Assembly: GCF_900198195.1 (NCBI RefSeq)
Contig: NZ_LT899436.1
Span: 1,951,001-2,015,000 of the forward strand
From: Tenacibaculum jejuense
Lineage (GTDB): Bacteria > Bacteroidota > Bacteroidia > Flavobacteriales > Flavobacteriaceae
Length of the DNA stretch: 64,000 bases
Direction: 5' to 3'
Under the pieces are notes generated by a model. That model made no database searches and was not told the origin of the DNA. It worked only from the letters and a program-made list of their open reading frames with translations. The position numbers were made by a program, and so were the translations under genes. Shown here one piece after another: positions 1 through 9,252 of the stretch. The first letter of the stretch is position 1; each line of letters opens with the position of its first letter.

Positions 1-789
1 ATTTTTATGCTTAGTTTTATCCATATCATCGTCACTGAAAGAAGAAATATCAATATTAATAGTGTATTCATCAAAATCAGCGTATGAGGCTTTCATTTTA
101 AAACGCTCTTTGTAAGCTGTTCTGTTTTTTACATGATGTTCAAAAAAATGACCATTTTTAAGTCTAAGAGTTAGGTATTTACTACCTTCTTCTGAAAGAA
201 ACTCTCCATTTTTAGCGGAAATAATTTTATTATTACCTCTGTTCGCAGATAGATCGTAAATAAGTACATTTTTTAAAAGCTTGTCATCTTCACCATATTT
301 CTCATCAAATTTTATTTGATAATTAGGAATTTCTGTATTGAAACTTCCAGGTACTAATGCTAGTGCTGGTTGTTTTTTCTTGATATTGATTTTAAGATTA
401 ATTTGTTTCATAATCGCATACGGATACACATAATCTAGAAAAACAAAATTAATAGCACTCATAAAAACAGCAAAAAAGACCAAAGGTCTTACCATTCTTT
501 GAAGTGAAACTCCAGCAGATTTAGTAGCAGCAAATTCATAATTTTCAGATAAACTACCTAAAGTCATGATTGAGGATAATAAAATTCCTATAGGAAGTGC
601 TTGAGGAGCAACAATTAAAGTGGTGTACCAAAGGAATTTTAGAATGATGGTAATACTTATTCCTTTTCCGGCTAAATCGTCAAAAGCTAACCATAAAGCC
701 TGCATTACTAATACAAAAAGTATAATAAAGAAAGTTGCTAAAAAAGGAATTAAGAAACTTTTTAATATGTATTTGTCTAATCTTTTCAC
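1..789 (-). CDS. LptF/LptG family permease (C-terminus cut off by the window edge)
   Basis: Inner-membrane permease of the LptB2FG lipopolysaccharide export machine, which extracts LPS and passes it to the periplasmic bridge. The visible 263 codons start with GTG (787-789, complement) and read VKRLDKYILKSFL, the usual amphipathic start of this family. Three hydrophobic segments follow, then the start of the periplasmic beta-jellyroll domain (PGSFNTEIPNYQIKFDEKYG region). The rest lies beyond base 1. It follows lolA on the same strand but is separated from it by a hairpin terminator and about 350 bp, so it probably has its own promoter; a TATTTTTG box lies at 795-802 (complement), very close to the start. 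LptF and LptG cannot be told apart from this fragment. Confidence 0.85.
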   Translation of the reverse strand, partial: MKRLDKYILKSFLIPFLATFFIILFVLVMQALWLAFDDLAGKGISITIILKFLWYTTLIVAPQALPIGILLSSIMTLGSLSENYEFAATKSAGVSLQRMVRPLVFFAVFMSAINFVFLDYVYPYAIMKQINLKINIKKKQPALALVPGSFNTEIPNYQIKFDEKYGEDDKLLKNVLIYDLSANRGNNKIISAKNGEFLSEEGSKYLTLRLKNGHFFEHHVKNRTAYKERFKMKASYADFDEYTINIDISSFSDDDMDKTKHKN

Positions 790-1088
790 TATTGCAAAAA
801 TAGGGAGCTTACTTTTAAAAAACAGAAAAAGTTTTGTTAATTGAAAATTTAAAAAAAACTAATTTATAGTTAAACATTCTTAAAGTTTAGTTTTAAAACT
901 AGTTTGATTTTTAATTTATCACTGTTTTCAGGGTATAAATAAATAGTGAGCTAAATTATATTTGAAAAGTTATAAGTTTTCAACCTCAGTCTATACTAGG
1001 TAAAGGAGTTTACATTATAGTTGTAAAAGGGGATAGCTGTAAGTTTATTTAAACGAAACAAGAAGACTTGTATTTTATCTTTATCAAC
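790..1088. other. Non-coding gap between lolA and the LptF/G permease gene
   Basis: About 300 bp with no convincing reading frame on either strand. It is very AT-rich. Apart from a possible -7 box (TATTTTTG on the minus strand, 795-802) next to the permease start and the lolA terminator at its far end, I see no repeat, RNA gene or operator. Confidence 0.5.
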
Positions 1089-1118
1089 AAAAAAAGCCAC
1101 ATCATTGATGTGGCTTTT
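1089..1118 (-). terminator. Intrinsic terminator of lolA
   Basis: A perfect inverted repeat with 13-base arms (AAAAGCCACATCA / TGATGTGGCTTTT) and, on the minus strand, a following T run. It lies about 20 bp beyond the lolA stop codon and ends the tpx-dgkA-ftsK-lolA series. Confidence 0.85.
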
Positions 1119-1137
1119 AAAATATTTTATAGAAAAA

Positions 1138-1791
1138 CTAGTCTATTAGATATCCTAATTTTTCGTATTTATCTTTATCAAAAGAGAATAAATTCTCTGA
1201 AATAGCTTGATTACTTTTAAATTTGGTGATTGTAAAAGTAGTTTCTGCTCCATTGGAACCAATCTGTATTAATTTATAGATGTGTTTTGTTTTTGCATCT
1301 ATACCTAATCTAACTTTGATAATATCAGAATTACTATCAATTGGTGTTAAATCTACATACTGAACTTTTCTTCCTTTGTTGTTTTTTAAGTCACCCATTT
1401 TATAATTATAACCTTCCTTATAAAAAGTTAATAATTTTGAAGGGTAAATAAATCCATCTTCTTCCTCTAAATCACCATCTGTAATAGTAACTTCTTTTTC
1501 ATCGGCATTAATTACAACTAAACGCTTTCCGTTGAAAACAAAGTTGTTTCCTAAATAGTTTAAATTATATTTTTCACCAGCTAAAGTGATGTTTCCTCGA
1601 ATAGGTGGATCGTTTGTAATTCCTGCTTCTTTGTTAACTAGTGTAGAAGTAAAGCCTATATTCATATTTTTATAAGCTCCCATTTTTGTAGAAACCTCAT
1701 CTAAAAGACTTTTTGCCTTCTCAGATGTATTTTGAGCCATTACATTCACTGAAAGACATAATCCTAATACAAATATTCCTAATTTTCTCAT
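1138..1791 (-). CDS. lolA: LolA-like outer-membrane lipoprotein carrier
   Basis: Periplasmic carrier that moves lipoproteins from the inner to the outer membrane. The 217-residue product opens with a clear signal peptide (MRKLGIFVLGLCLSVNVMAQ) and continues as a LolA-type fold with alternating beta strands (GNITLAGEKYNLNYLGNNFVF; LLTFYKEGYNYKMGD). I chose the ATG at 1791 because the longer frame up to 1812 begins with TTG and would put seven polar residues before the signal peptide. It starts about 25 bp after ftsK on the same strand, so the two are probably cotranscribed. LolB is absent from most Bacteroidota, so how cargo is inserted afterwards is unclear. The family call rests on overall pattern and context. 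Confidence 0.85.
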   Translation of the reverse strand: MRKLGIFVLGLCLSVNVMAQNTSEKAKSLLDEVSTKMGAYKNMNIGFTSTLVNKEAGITNDPPIRGNITLAGEKYNLNYLGNNFVFNGKRLVVINADEKEVTITDGDLEEEDGFIYPSKLLTFYKEGYNYKMGDLKNNKGRKVQYVDLTPIDSNSDIIKVRLGIDAKTKHIYKLIQIGSNGAETTFTITKFKSNQAISENLFSFDKDKYEKLGYLID

Positions 1792-1814
1792 ACTGATCTT
1801 AAAATTATTCAAAA

Positions 1815-4286
1815 TTAAATATTTTTTTCGTTTTCTAATAACTGTTCTAGAGCAATTAAATCTGGAACTAAAACTAGTCGAGCTTTACTTCCTTCAAAAG
1901 GACCAACAATACCAGCTGCTTCTAACTGATCTATTAATCTTCCTGCTCTATTGTAACCGAGTTTCAGCTTTCTTTGCAATAATGATGCCGAACCTTGTTG
2001 AGCAGTTACAATAACTTCTGCTGCTTCTTTAAACAGTTTATCTCTATCTGCAATATTATTATCAATAGTTGTGCCAGCTTCCTCACCAACATACTCTGGT
2101 AATAGATGTGCTTCAGGGTAAGCACGTTGCGATCCAATAAAGTCTGTTATTTTTTCTACTTCAGGAGTATCAACAAAGGCACATTGTATACGAGTAATGT
2201 CATTTCCTCCAGAATAAAGCATATCTCCACGACCAATTAATTGATCTGCTCCAGGTGCATCTAAAATAGTTCTACTATCAATTTTTGAAGTTACTCTAAA
2301 CGCAATTCTAGAAGGGAAGTTTGCTTTAATAATACCGGTAATTACATTAACAGATGGACGCTGAGTTGCTACAATTAAATGAATTCCAATTGCTCTGGCT
2401 AACTGAGCTAAACGAGCAATAGGTGTTTCTACTTCTTTACCTGCTGTCATAATTAAATCAGCAAATTCATCAATAACTAATACAATGTATGGTAAAAATT
2501 GATGCCCGTTTTCTGGATTTAATTTACGAGCTCTAAACTTAGTGTTATATTCTTTAATGTTACGAACCATTGCATTTTTCAATAAATCGTAACGATTATC
2601 CATTTCTATACAAAGAGAATTTAAAGTATTTACAACTTTAGATGTATCTGTAATAATTGCTTCTTCAGCATCTGGAAGTTTAGCTAAATAATGACGCTCT
2701 ATCTTGTTAAATAAAGTAAGTTCTACTTTTTTTGGATCTACAAGAACGAATTTAACTTCCGCAGGATGTTTTCTATATAATAATGAAGTTAGTATTGCAT
2801 TTAATCCAACAGATTTACCTTGACCTGTTGCACCTGCCATAAGTAAGTGAGGCATTTTAGCTAAATCGACAACTAACGTTTCATTTGAAATAGTTTTACC
2901 TAAAGCTAAAGGTAATTCCATCTGACTTTCTTGGAATTTTTTTGAAGTAATTACCGAATGCATCGATACAATTGTAGCCTTCTTATTTGGAACTTCTATA
3001 CCTATAGTTCCTTTTCCTGGAATTGGAGCAATAATACGGATTCCTAAAGCAGAAAGCGATAAAGCGATATCATCTTCTAGGTTTTTAATTTTTGAAATAC
3101 GAACTCCAGCTTCTGGTACAATTTCATACAAAGTAATTGTAGGTCCAACTGTAGCCTTTATTTGTGCAATTCCAATTTTATAGTTCTTTAACGTTTCTAC
3201 GATCTGATTTTTATTAGCTTCTAATTCTTCAGGGTCGATAGAAATAATTTCGTTGTACTCTTTTAATAAGTTAAAGGTAGGAAAGCGATATTGACCTAAC
3301 TCTAAAGTAGGATCGAACTCTCCAAAATCTTGAACTAATTGATCAGATAAATTTTCAGTTACACTTTTTTCTTCTTCTACTTTTTCGATTGCGATTTCTA
3401 CTTCATTATTTGAATCAGAAATAATAGTTTCTGTTTCATCTTTTAGTGTTGGAGTAGGAGTGTTAATTTCTAAATTTAAGTTATCCTCTTTTTTCTTTTC
3501 AATAGTAGAATGATTCCCTATTGTAGGTTTTAAGTTATCTACAGAAAGTTCAAAGTCAGATTTACTATCATCTACTTTAGTTTTTTCTGTTGGTTTTTCT
3601 ACTTCTTTGCTTACAGGTGTTGTAGTATTTTCAATAACTTCTGAAGTAGTATCAACAACAGGATCACTTGATTTTTCATGTTTTTTTATCTTTTCGCTAA
3701 TCATTTCAGGAGTCATTCTAAATCGAACAACTACATAAGAAAGAAGAAAAAACATAAGTACTATTGCTAAACCTGTTTTACCAATAAAGGTTTGTAAATA
3801 TTCATTTAACTCGTAACCAACTGTTCCAGATAACAAAGCAAATTTCTTTTCTACAAATCCTAAAGCAATGGCTACCCATAACATATTAAACAGTCCCCAA
3901 TTCCATCTGGCAACCATACTTTTTAGTCGAGTTTGCAATAAAAAGCTAATTCCTGTTAAAAGAATAAGGAACGGAAGTATAAAAGCTGCTAATCCGAAAC
4001 CATTATAAACTAATATGTGGCTTAAACTAGAACCGATTTTTCCTAATAAATTCTTAGCTTTTAGTTGTTTGTTATCAAATTCTGTTAAAATACTTTGATC
4101 ATATTCCCAAGAAAAGAAAAATGAAATAAAAGCAACACATAAAAAAATGGCAAAAAGCACTAGAAAAACGCCTAAAATCGTTTGTGTTTGCCTATTTTTA
4201 AAGAATTCGTTAGCTTGTTTGAATAGAGAAGGTTTAGCAGGTTTCTCTACTTTCTTTGTTTTTTTTGAAACTGTTTTTTTTGCCAT
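1815..4286 (-). CDS. ftsK: DNA translocase FtsK/SpoIIIE
   Basis: Septum-anchored ATPase that pumps chromosomal DNA during division and helps resolve dimers. The 823 residues show four or so membrane segments in the first 190 residues, a charged low-complexity linker (about 200-320), an alpha/beta domain, then the motor with Walker A GATGQGKS at residues 485-492, Walker B VLVIDEFADL, and the RVTSKIDSRTILD segment typical of FtsK. The C-terminal 65 residues match the winged-helix gamma domain that reads KOPS-like sequences (SLLQRKLKLGYNRAGRLIDQ). The linker is short compared with E. coli FtsK. ATG start at 4286. It lies between a DgkA-type kinase and lolA, an arrangement common in flavobacteria. 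Confidence 0.96.
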   Translation of the reverse strand: MAKKTVSKKTKKVEKPAKPSLFKQANEFFKNRQTQTILGVFLVLFAIFLCVAFISFFFSWEYDQSILTEFDNKQLKAKNLLGKIGSSLSHILVYNGFGLAAFILPFLILLTGISFLLQTRLKSMVARWNWGLFNMLWVAIALGFVEKKFALLSGTVGYELNEYLQTFIGKTGLAIVLMFFLLSYVVVRFRMTPEMISEKIKKHEKSSDPVVDTTSEVIENTTTPVSKEVEKPTEKTKVDDSKSDFELSVDNLKPTIGNHSTIEKKKEDNLNLEINTPTPTLKDETETIISDSNNEVEIAIEKVEEEKSVTENLSDQLVQDFGEFDPTLELGQYRFPTFNLLKEYNEIISIDPEELEANKNQIVETLKNYKIGIAQIKATVGPTITLYEIVPEAGVRISKIKNLEDDIALSLSALGIRIIAPIPGKGTIGIEVPNKKATIVSMHSVITSKKFQESQMELPLALGKTISNETLVVDLAKMPHLLMAGATGQGKSVGLNAILTSLLYRKHPAEVKFVLVDPKKVELTLFNKIERHYLAKLPDAEEAIITDTSKVVNTLNSLCIEMDNRYDLLKNAMVRNIKEYNTKFRARKLNPENGHQFLPYIVLVIDEFADLIMTAGKEVETPIARLAQLARAIGIHLIVATQRPSVNVITGIIKANFPSRIAFRVTSKIDSRTILDAPGADQLIGRGDMLYSGGNDITRIQCAFVDTPEVEKITDFIGSQRAYPEAHLLPEYVGEEAGTTIDNNIADRDKLFKEAAEVIVTAQQGSASLLQRKLKLGYNRAGRLIDQLEAAGIVGPFEGSKARLVLVPDLIALEQLLENEKNI

Positions 4287-4323
4287 TAACTAGTAAAAAT
4301 TTCGACCTGTAAATATAGAAATA

Positions 4324-4710
4324 TTACAAGAATAAGCTTGTAATTTTTGGAATGTATATAATACAACCCACAATTATAGAAATTATTGCCGCAAAACCAG
4401 CAGCTCCTGCAGCAACATCTTTTATAACTCCTATTTTGTTATTAAACTCAGGATGAATAAAATCGGCAACTTTTTCAACAGCTGTATTTAACGCTTCGGC
4501 AACCAGTACTAATCCAGAAACAGTAAGTTGAATCATCCATTCTGTAGCAGAAATATTAAAAACAAAACCTAATACAACAGCAAAAAGCCCAATAATAAAT
4601 TGGGCTTTGATACTATCTTCGGTTGTTGTTAGTATTCTCATGCCCTTAAAAGCATAACTAACACCTTTTATTCGCCGCTTTATGAATCCATCTTTAGATG
4701 ATGTCTCCAT
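4324..4710 (-). CDS. dgkA: DgkA-type diacylglycerol/undecaprenol kinase
   Basis: Small integral-membrane lipid kinase that phosphorylates diacylglycerol or undecaprenol in the inner membrane and so recycles lipid carriers. The 128-residue protein has the family signature EALNTAVEKVADF followed by IKDVAAGAAGFAA, and three hydrophobic helices. The N-terminus is basic (IKRRIKGVSYAFKGMR), as usual for the surface helix. Its ATG overlaps the tpx stop codon by one base (TAATG), which implies translational coupling. Which lipid is the real substrate cannot be read from sequence; Gram-positive relatives use undecaprenol. Confidence 0.92.
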   Translation of the reverse strand: METSSKDGFIKRRIKGVSYAFKGMRILTTTEDSIKAQFIIGLFAVVLGFVFNISATEWMIQLTVSGLVLVAEALNTAVEKVADFIHPEFNNKIGVIKDVAAGAAGFAAIISIIVGCIIYIPKITSLFL

Positions 4711-5207
4711 TATAATGCTTTTAAAGCTTCAGAATAATTTGGTTCATCAACAATTTCAGGAACTTGTTCAGTATAGCTTACTTCTCCATTTTCGTTAATT
4801 ACTACTATACAACGAGAGTGTAAACCATTTAAAGGTCCGTTAGTAAATTCTAAACCATAATTTTTACCGAAATCACCGTTTACATAATCAGAAAGCATTT
4901 CTACGTTTTCTATACCTTCGGCACCGCAAAAACGACTCTGAGCAAAAGGTAAATCTCTTGAGATACATAACACCTTTGTGTTTTCTAACTGAGAAGCTTC
5001 TTTGTTAAAGTTTCTTACAGAAGTTGCACAAGTTCCTGTATCTACACTAGGAAAAATGTTTAAGATTAATTTTTGACCTGCATAATCTTCTAAAGATTTT
5101 ACAGATAAATCACCACTTACTAATTTAAAGTTAGGAGCTTTAGAGTTTACTTCTGGTAAGTTTCCGTTAGTTTGTATTTGGTTTCCTTTAAGCGTTACTG
5201 TAGCCAT
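4710..5207 (-). CDS. tpx: Thiol peroxidase (atypical 2-Cys peroxiredoxin)
   Basis: Reduces hydrogen peroxide and alkyl peroxides using thioredoxin. The 165-residue protein carries the peroxidatic cysteine at C60 in SVDTGTCATSVRNF and the resolving cysteine at C94 in AQSRFCGAEG, the spacing of the Tpx subfamily. There is no signal peptide, so it is cytoplasmic. It is the first gene of the minus-strand series tpx-dgkA-ftsK-lolA and is divergent from the MATE gene, with about 90 bp between them. A -7 box is visible at 5231-5238. Confidence 0.96.
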   Translation of the reverse strand: MATVTLKGNQIQTNGNLPEVNSKAPNFKLVSGDLSVKSLEDYAGQKLILNIFPSVDTGTCATSVRNFNKEASQLENTKVLCISRDLPFAQSRFCGAEGIENVEMLSDYVNGDFGKNYGLEFTNGPLNGLHSRCIVVINENGEVSYTEQVPEIVDEPNYSEALKAL

Positions 5208-5230
5208 TTGTTTTTTGTTTTTATTCCTAT

Positions 5231-5238
5231 CAAAAATA
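5231..5238 (-). promoter_or_regulatory. Candidate -7 box for the tpx operon
   Basis: Reads TATTTTTG on the minus strand, fitting the Bacteroidota consensus TAnnTTTG, 24 bp before the tpx ATG. No TTG was found at the ideal distance upstream, so this is a partial match. Confidence 0.45.
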
Positions 5239-5297
5239 ACTAAAATCTGTCAATTTGAAGTATCTTCGCGTACTTATTCAAAAGAAAGATTTATTTA

Positions 5298-6686
5298 GTG
5301 AATTTAGCAAAATATACATCTGAATTTAAATATAATTGGCAATTAGCTGCTCCTGTAATGTTAGGAATGTTAGGACACACTTTTGTGAGTTTTATCGATA
5401 ATATTATGGTTGGACAATTAGGAACAGCTGAATTAGCAGCAGTTTCTTTAGGAAATAGCTTTATGTTTATTGCGATGTCTTTGGGTATTGGTTTTTCTAC
5501 AGCTATTACACCATTAATTGCTGAAGCTGATGCTGCTGAAAATTTTGATAAAGTTAAAGCTACATTTAAGCATGGACTGTTTTTGTGTACAACTCTTGGA
5601 ATTCTAATGTTTTTGATGGTATTTTTCTCTAAACCATTATTATATTTAATGAAACAACCCATTGAAGTTGTTGAGTTAGCAATTCCTTATTTGAATTTAG
5701 TAGCGTTTTCTTTAATTCCGCTGATTGTTTTTCAAGCATTTAAACAGTTTAGTGATGGAATGTCTATGACACGCTACCCAATGTATGCAACAATTATTGC
5801 GAATGTTGCTAACGTAATATTAAATTACTTGTTAATTTTTGGGAAATTTGGTTTTCCTGAAATGGGAATTGTAGGTGCTGCTTATGGCACTTTATTATCT
5901 CGTTTTGTTATGGTCTTGTATTTATGGTGGTTATTAACTCAAAAAGAACGAACAAAACGATTGGTTACCAACATAAAATTCTTTGTATTAGATAAGTTAA
6001 TGTTGAAAAAGATCATTAGTTTGGGAGCGCCAAGTGCAATGCAAATGTTTTTTGAAGTAGCTATTTTCACCGCTGCTATTTGGTTAAGTGGACTGTTAGG
6101 TAAAAACCCACAAGCTGCAAATCAAATTGCTTTAAATTTATCTTCTATGACATTTATGGTGGCAATGGGATTAAGTGTTGCTGCAATGATACGGGTTGGT
6201 AATCAGAAAGGGTTGCAAAATTATATTGAGTTAAGAAGAATTGCTTTTTCAATTTTCTTTTTAGGTGTAATTTTAGCTGTCGGATTTGCAATTATCTTTT
6301 TCTCTTTTCATAAAATTTTACCAAATGTATATGTTGATTTAAATGACGCTCAAAATTATACAGATAATATGGAAGTAATTAAAATAGCTTCTACGTTATT
6401 AATCGCAGCTGCATTTTTTCAAATAAGTGACAGTATTCAAGTAATGGTTTTAGGAGCACTAAGAGGTTTACAAGATGTAGCTATACCTACACTAATTACT
6501 TTTATAGCGTATTGGTTAATTGGTTTTCCTGTAAGTTATTTTTTAGGAAAAGAGGAAATGTATGGAAGTTTTGGAATTTGGCTAGGGTTATTAGCTGGAT
6601 TAACTTCTGCTTCAATATTATTATTTTTACGCTTTAATTATCTAACTCAAAAATTGATACAAACAAAACATAATGAACTTACCTAA
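5298..6686 (+). CDS. MATE family multidrug efflux transporter
   Basis: Inner-membrane antiporter of the NorM-like MATE family, expected to export cationic drugs or metabolites using a sodium or proton gradient. The 462 residues form about 12 membrane helices in two similar halves, with the family segments PVMLGMLGHTFVSFIDNIMVG near the N-terminus and GALRGLQDVAIPT in the second half. The start is GTG at 5298, directly before the conserved LAKYTSEFKYNWQLAAP stretch. Divergent from tpx. Its 3' end overlaps the next small gene by 14 bases. Confidence 0.92.
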   Translation: MNLAKYTSEFKYNWQLAAPVMLGMLGHTFVSFIDNIMVGQLGTAELAAVSLGNSFMFIAMSLGIGFSTAITPLIAEADAAENFDKVKATFKHGLFLCTTLGILMFLMVFFSKPLLYLMKQPIEVVELAIPYLNLVAFSLIPLIVFQAFKQFSDGMSMTRYPMYATIIANVANVILNYLLIFGKFGFPEMGIVGAAYGTLLSRFVMVLYLWWLLTQKERTKRLVTNIKFFVLDKLMLKKIISLGAPSAMQMFFEVAIFTAAIWLSGLLGKNPQAANQIALNLSSMTFMVAMGLSVAAMIRVGNQKGLQNYIELRRIAFSIFFLGVILAVGFAIIFFSFHKILPNVYVDLNDAQNYTDNMEVIKIASTLLIAAAFFQISDSIQVMVLGALRGLQDVAIPTLITFIAYWLIGFPVSYFLGKEEMYGSFGIWLGLLAGLTSASILLFLRFNYLTQKLIQTKHNELT

Positions 6687-6897
6687 ATTTTTATTAGCTG
6701 ATAACAGTGATTTCGAAGAAGATATTTTTGTATTACATACTGAATATCCTAGATTTTTAATCAACTTAAAAGATGATTCTGTAGAATGGTTTGAAGATAT
6801 TGCCGATGAAAATGAGCAGGAATTAGCAAATGAGCTAGAAGGCTTAATAGAACAGGCTGGTGCATTCTACGATGAAGAAATGAAACAATACGAATAG
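6673..6897 (+). CDS. Small conserved acidic protein
   Basis: A 74-residue, highly acidic protein of unknown function (about one residue in three is Asp or Glu), with no membrane segment or signal peptide. It starts inside the end of the MATE gene (14-base overlap in another frame), so translation is probably coupled, and a hairpin terminator follows at once. I recognise the type as a hypothetical often found beside this exporter in flavobacteria, but no function is known to me. ATG start at 6673. Confidence 0.75.
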   Translation: MNLPKFLLADNSDFEEDIFVLHTEYPRFLINLKDDSVEWFEDIADENEQELANELEGLIEQAGAFYDEEMKQYE

Positions 6898-6927
6898 AAA
6901 AGGTTAGACAAAAAGTCTAGCCTTTTT
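6898..6927 (+). terminator. Intrinsic terminator after the MATE/acidic protein pair
   Basis: Stem AAAAGGTTAGAC / GTCTAGCCTTTT with one G-T pair, a five-A loop, and a T run on the plus strand, placed right after the stop codon. Confidence 0.85.
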
Positions 6928-7345
6928 TGTTTTTCTCCACGCCCCAAAATAATGCTTGACAGTTTTTAGTCAATAGATGTAATATCAAAGTTAAATTTTG
7001 ATCAATTTTTTGGAAATATAACTTGACAAAATATTTACGCAACACTATCTTTCGTTTAAAAATTTCAGTAATTGTGTAAGTTACTATTGAAATAGTTGTT
7101 TGAAACAAAGTATAAAACTCAATACACTTACATTAGTAGTCTTTATATTTTAATTGTTTACTTTTAGTACTTTATATTTAGGTAGTTATGATGATTTCTT
7201 ATTACTTTATTAAAACTTGACAATAGACTAGGAAACAGGATGGAGCTGATTATTCATTAATAAATAGCTTTAATTTTGAGTAAAGTTTAATTTTTTAGCT
7301 AAAAAAATAAATTAACCTCAAAATAATAATCCAAAAACCATAGTA
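6928..7345. other. Non-coding region upstream of the GH16 gene
   Basis: About 420 bp without a credible gene. The only signal I can point to is TAATTTTG at 7271-7278 (plus strand), a full match to the TAnnTTTG -7 box, which would give a leader of about 60 bases before the GH16 ATG. No TTG lies at the right distance upstream. Long leaders are common before secreted polysaccharide-degrading enzymes, but no operator or hairpin stands out. Confidence 0.4.
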
Positions 7346-9232
7346 ATGTCTAAATCAAACCCTAAAAAACAATTACTATTTATAGCATTATTCCTTGTAT
7401 TTAATGTTATAAATGCACAACTAGACTTTGATAATACTCCATTACCCACAAGACTGGGAAATATCAATAACTGGAATCTTATAGAGAATGCTTCAGATGA
7501 TTTCAATTACACATTTAATCCAACAAATAATAATGCAGATTTTGGTCCTTCGGGAAAACCTGCGAAATGGAATAATTTTTACCATAATAGTTGGGATGGG
7601 CCGGGAGCTACCAAATGGCAAAGGAATCATGTAGCAGTTTCAGGCGGAAACTTAAATATTTGGGCCAGCAGAAGATTTTTTGATGCTGCTAAAACTAATC
7701 CGTACACAAAAACATTTGAATTTAATGGAACAAATATTACCAGACCAGAAACAATTTCTGGCTGTATTACTTCTAAAACTAGAGTAAAATATCCTGTTTT
7801 TGTTGAAGCAGAATTAAAAGTTGCTAATTCAACCCTGGCAACAGACATTTGGTTGTTAAGTCCAGATGATAAAGAAGAAATTGATATAATTGAATGTTAT
7901 GGAGGAACTGGAGACGACGGAAGAAATAATTTCTTTTCTGAACGAGTTCATTTAAGCCATCATGTTTTTCGTCGTCCTCAAAATTTTGCAGATTACCAAC
8001 CGAGTGATTGGAATAGTTGGTATAGGCAAAATGGAGTTTCTAAATGGGGAGGACGAGTAGTTCGTATTGGTGTATATTGGAAAGCTCCAAGAATCTTAGA
8101 ATATTATATCGACGGCGATTTAGTTCGAGTTTTAGATGATGACGCTATTGCTTCTCGTTTACCTGATGGAACATGGCAATATACGTATCCAGCAGGAACA
8201 CAAAATGGTCAACTTATTAGAGAAACAACCGGACAAGAAGCTGGGTTTCAAAAAATGGTAGTTAGTTCTACTTCTAACAGTTTTAATCAGAATAATTTGA
8301 ATGTTGCTAAGAATGCTTCTAATACCAGCGTTATCGATCCTTTTAATTATTTAAACAATGGTCAACAATTTTCTCGTGAAATGGATATCATTATTAATGT
8401 TGAAGATCAAAGTTGGCAAACAGCAGCTAATCGTTCACCAAATAATACAGAAATTCAAGATTTTGATAACAACTTAATGTTAGTAGATTGGATTCGTGTT
8501 TACAAACCAGTTGATAATTCTGGAGGAGATAACGGAGGAAGTTCAGATGGTAGTTTTTATATCGAAAATAGACAAACAGGAGGAAGGTTAAGTTCAAATG
8601 GAACGGCAAACTTTTCTAGCTTACAAATGACGTCTTCTTCAACAACAGTTGATACTGTTAAATGGTCTGCTATAGATGCTGGTGGAGGATATTATTATTT
8701 ACAAAATAAAGCTACAGGCTTATTTTTTAGACCAGTAAACAATACAAATGGAAGTACTATTCAACAAGTTCCTAATACGTACAGAGGAGCTTATACACAA
8801 TGGAGAAGAGTAAATAGTTCAGATGATTATTTCTATTTACAAAATAAAGCGACAGGAATGTATTTTAGACCTCAAAATGCCAATATAGGAAGCGAACTTC
8901 AACAGCGACCAACCACTTGGTCTGGAAATTGGACACAATGGCAATTTATAGATACAAATACAGGAACTTTGTCTCGAACAACTACAAATATCGTAGAAAA
9001 TTCAAAAAAAGATAATATATATTTATATCCGAATCCAGTAAAATTAGGAGATCAGGTAGTTATAAAAGGAACATTCAAAGAAGCTACACTTTCAGATATT
9101 TCAGGAAAAACTATTCTAAATATGATGAAAATTAATAAAGAAGAAAGTATACTAAGTACTTCAGAATTATCTGCAGGTATTTATTTTATTACTCTTGACA
9201 AAACAGAAACACATAAGTTAATAGTGAAGTAG
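7346..9232 (+). CDS. Secreted GH16 glycoside hydrolase, beta-agarase-like, with ricin-type lectin repeats and T9SS sorting domain
   Basis: Predicted to cleave a marine galactan, most likely agarose. The order is: signal peptide (residues 1-24), GH16 catalytic domain (about 40-390), a Gly/Ser linker, a ricin-B-like domain (403-542) and a type IX secretion C-terminal domain (about 558-628, beginning YPNP and ending KLIVK). The catalytic motif is E178-I-D-I-I-E183, the beta-bulge form of GH16, with E178 as likely nucleophile and E183 as acid/base. The segments HNSWDGPGATKW and GCITSKTRVKYPVFVEAE resemble known beta-agarases more than carrageenases or laminarinases. The lectin domain has three repeats with an exact 46-residue period (N408, N454, N500). 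It stands alone, with no SusC/SusD or sulfatase nearby. A porphyranase is a possible alternative. Confidence 0.88.
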   Translation: MSKSNPKKQLLFIALFLVFNVINAQLDFDNTPLPTRLGNINNWNLIENASDDFNYTFNPTNNNADFGPSGKPAKWNNFYHNSWDGPGATKWQRNHVAVSGGNLNIWASRRFFDAAKTNPYTKTFEFNGTNITRPETISGCITSKTRVKYPVFVEAELKVANSTLATDIWLLSPDDKEEIDIIECYGGTGDDGRNNFFSERVHLSHHVFRRPQNFADYQPSDWNSWYRQNGVSKWGGRVVRIGVYWKAPRILEYYIDGDLVRVLDDDAIASRLPDGTWQYTYPAGTQNGQLIRETTGQEAGFQKMVVSSTSNSFNQNNLNVAKNASNTSVIDPFNYLNNGQQFSREMDIIINVEDQSWQTAANRSPNNTEIQDFDNNLMLVDWIRVYKPVDNSGGDNGGSSDGSFYIENRQTGGRLSSNGTANFSSLQMTSSSTTVDTVKWSAIDAGGGYYYLQNKATGLFFRPVNNTNGSTIQQVPNTYRGAYTQWRRVNSSDDYFYLQNKATGMYFRPQNANIGSELQQRPTTWSGNWTQWQFIDTNTGTLSRTTTNIVENSKKDNIYLYPNPVKLGDQVVIKGTFKEATLSDISGKTILNMMKINKEESILSTSELSAGIYFITLDKTETHKLIVK

Positions 9233-9252
9233 TAATTTATTTATTACAAAAG

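Noticed and set aside
620..844. A plus-strand 74-codon frame near the window start
   Set aside because: It lies mostly opposite the LptF/G permease gene, has no family features and is a shadow of it.
5291..5662. A 123-codon minus-strand frame opposite the start of the MATE gene
   Set aside because: Shadow of the MATE reading frame, with no recognisable domain.
7346..9232. Assigning the GH16 enzyme to a polysaccharide utilisation locus
   Set aside because: No SusC/SusD, sulfatase or further galactan-active enzyme is present on either side.
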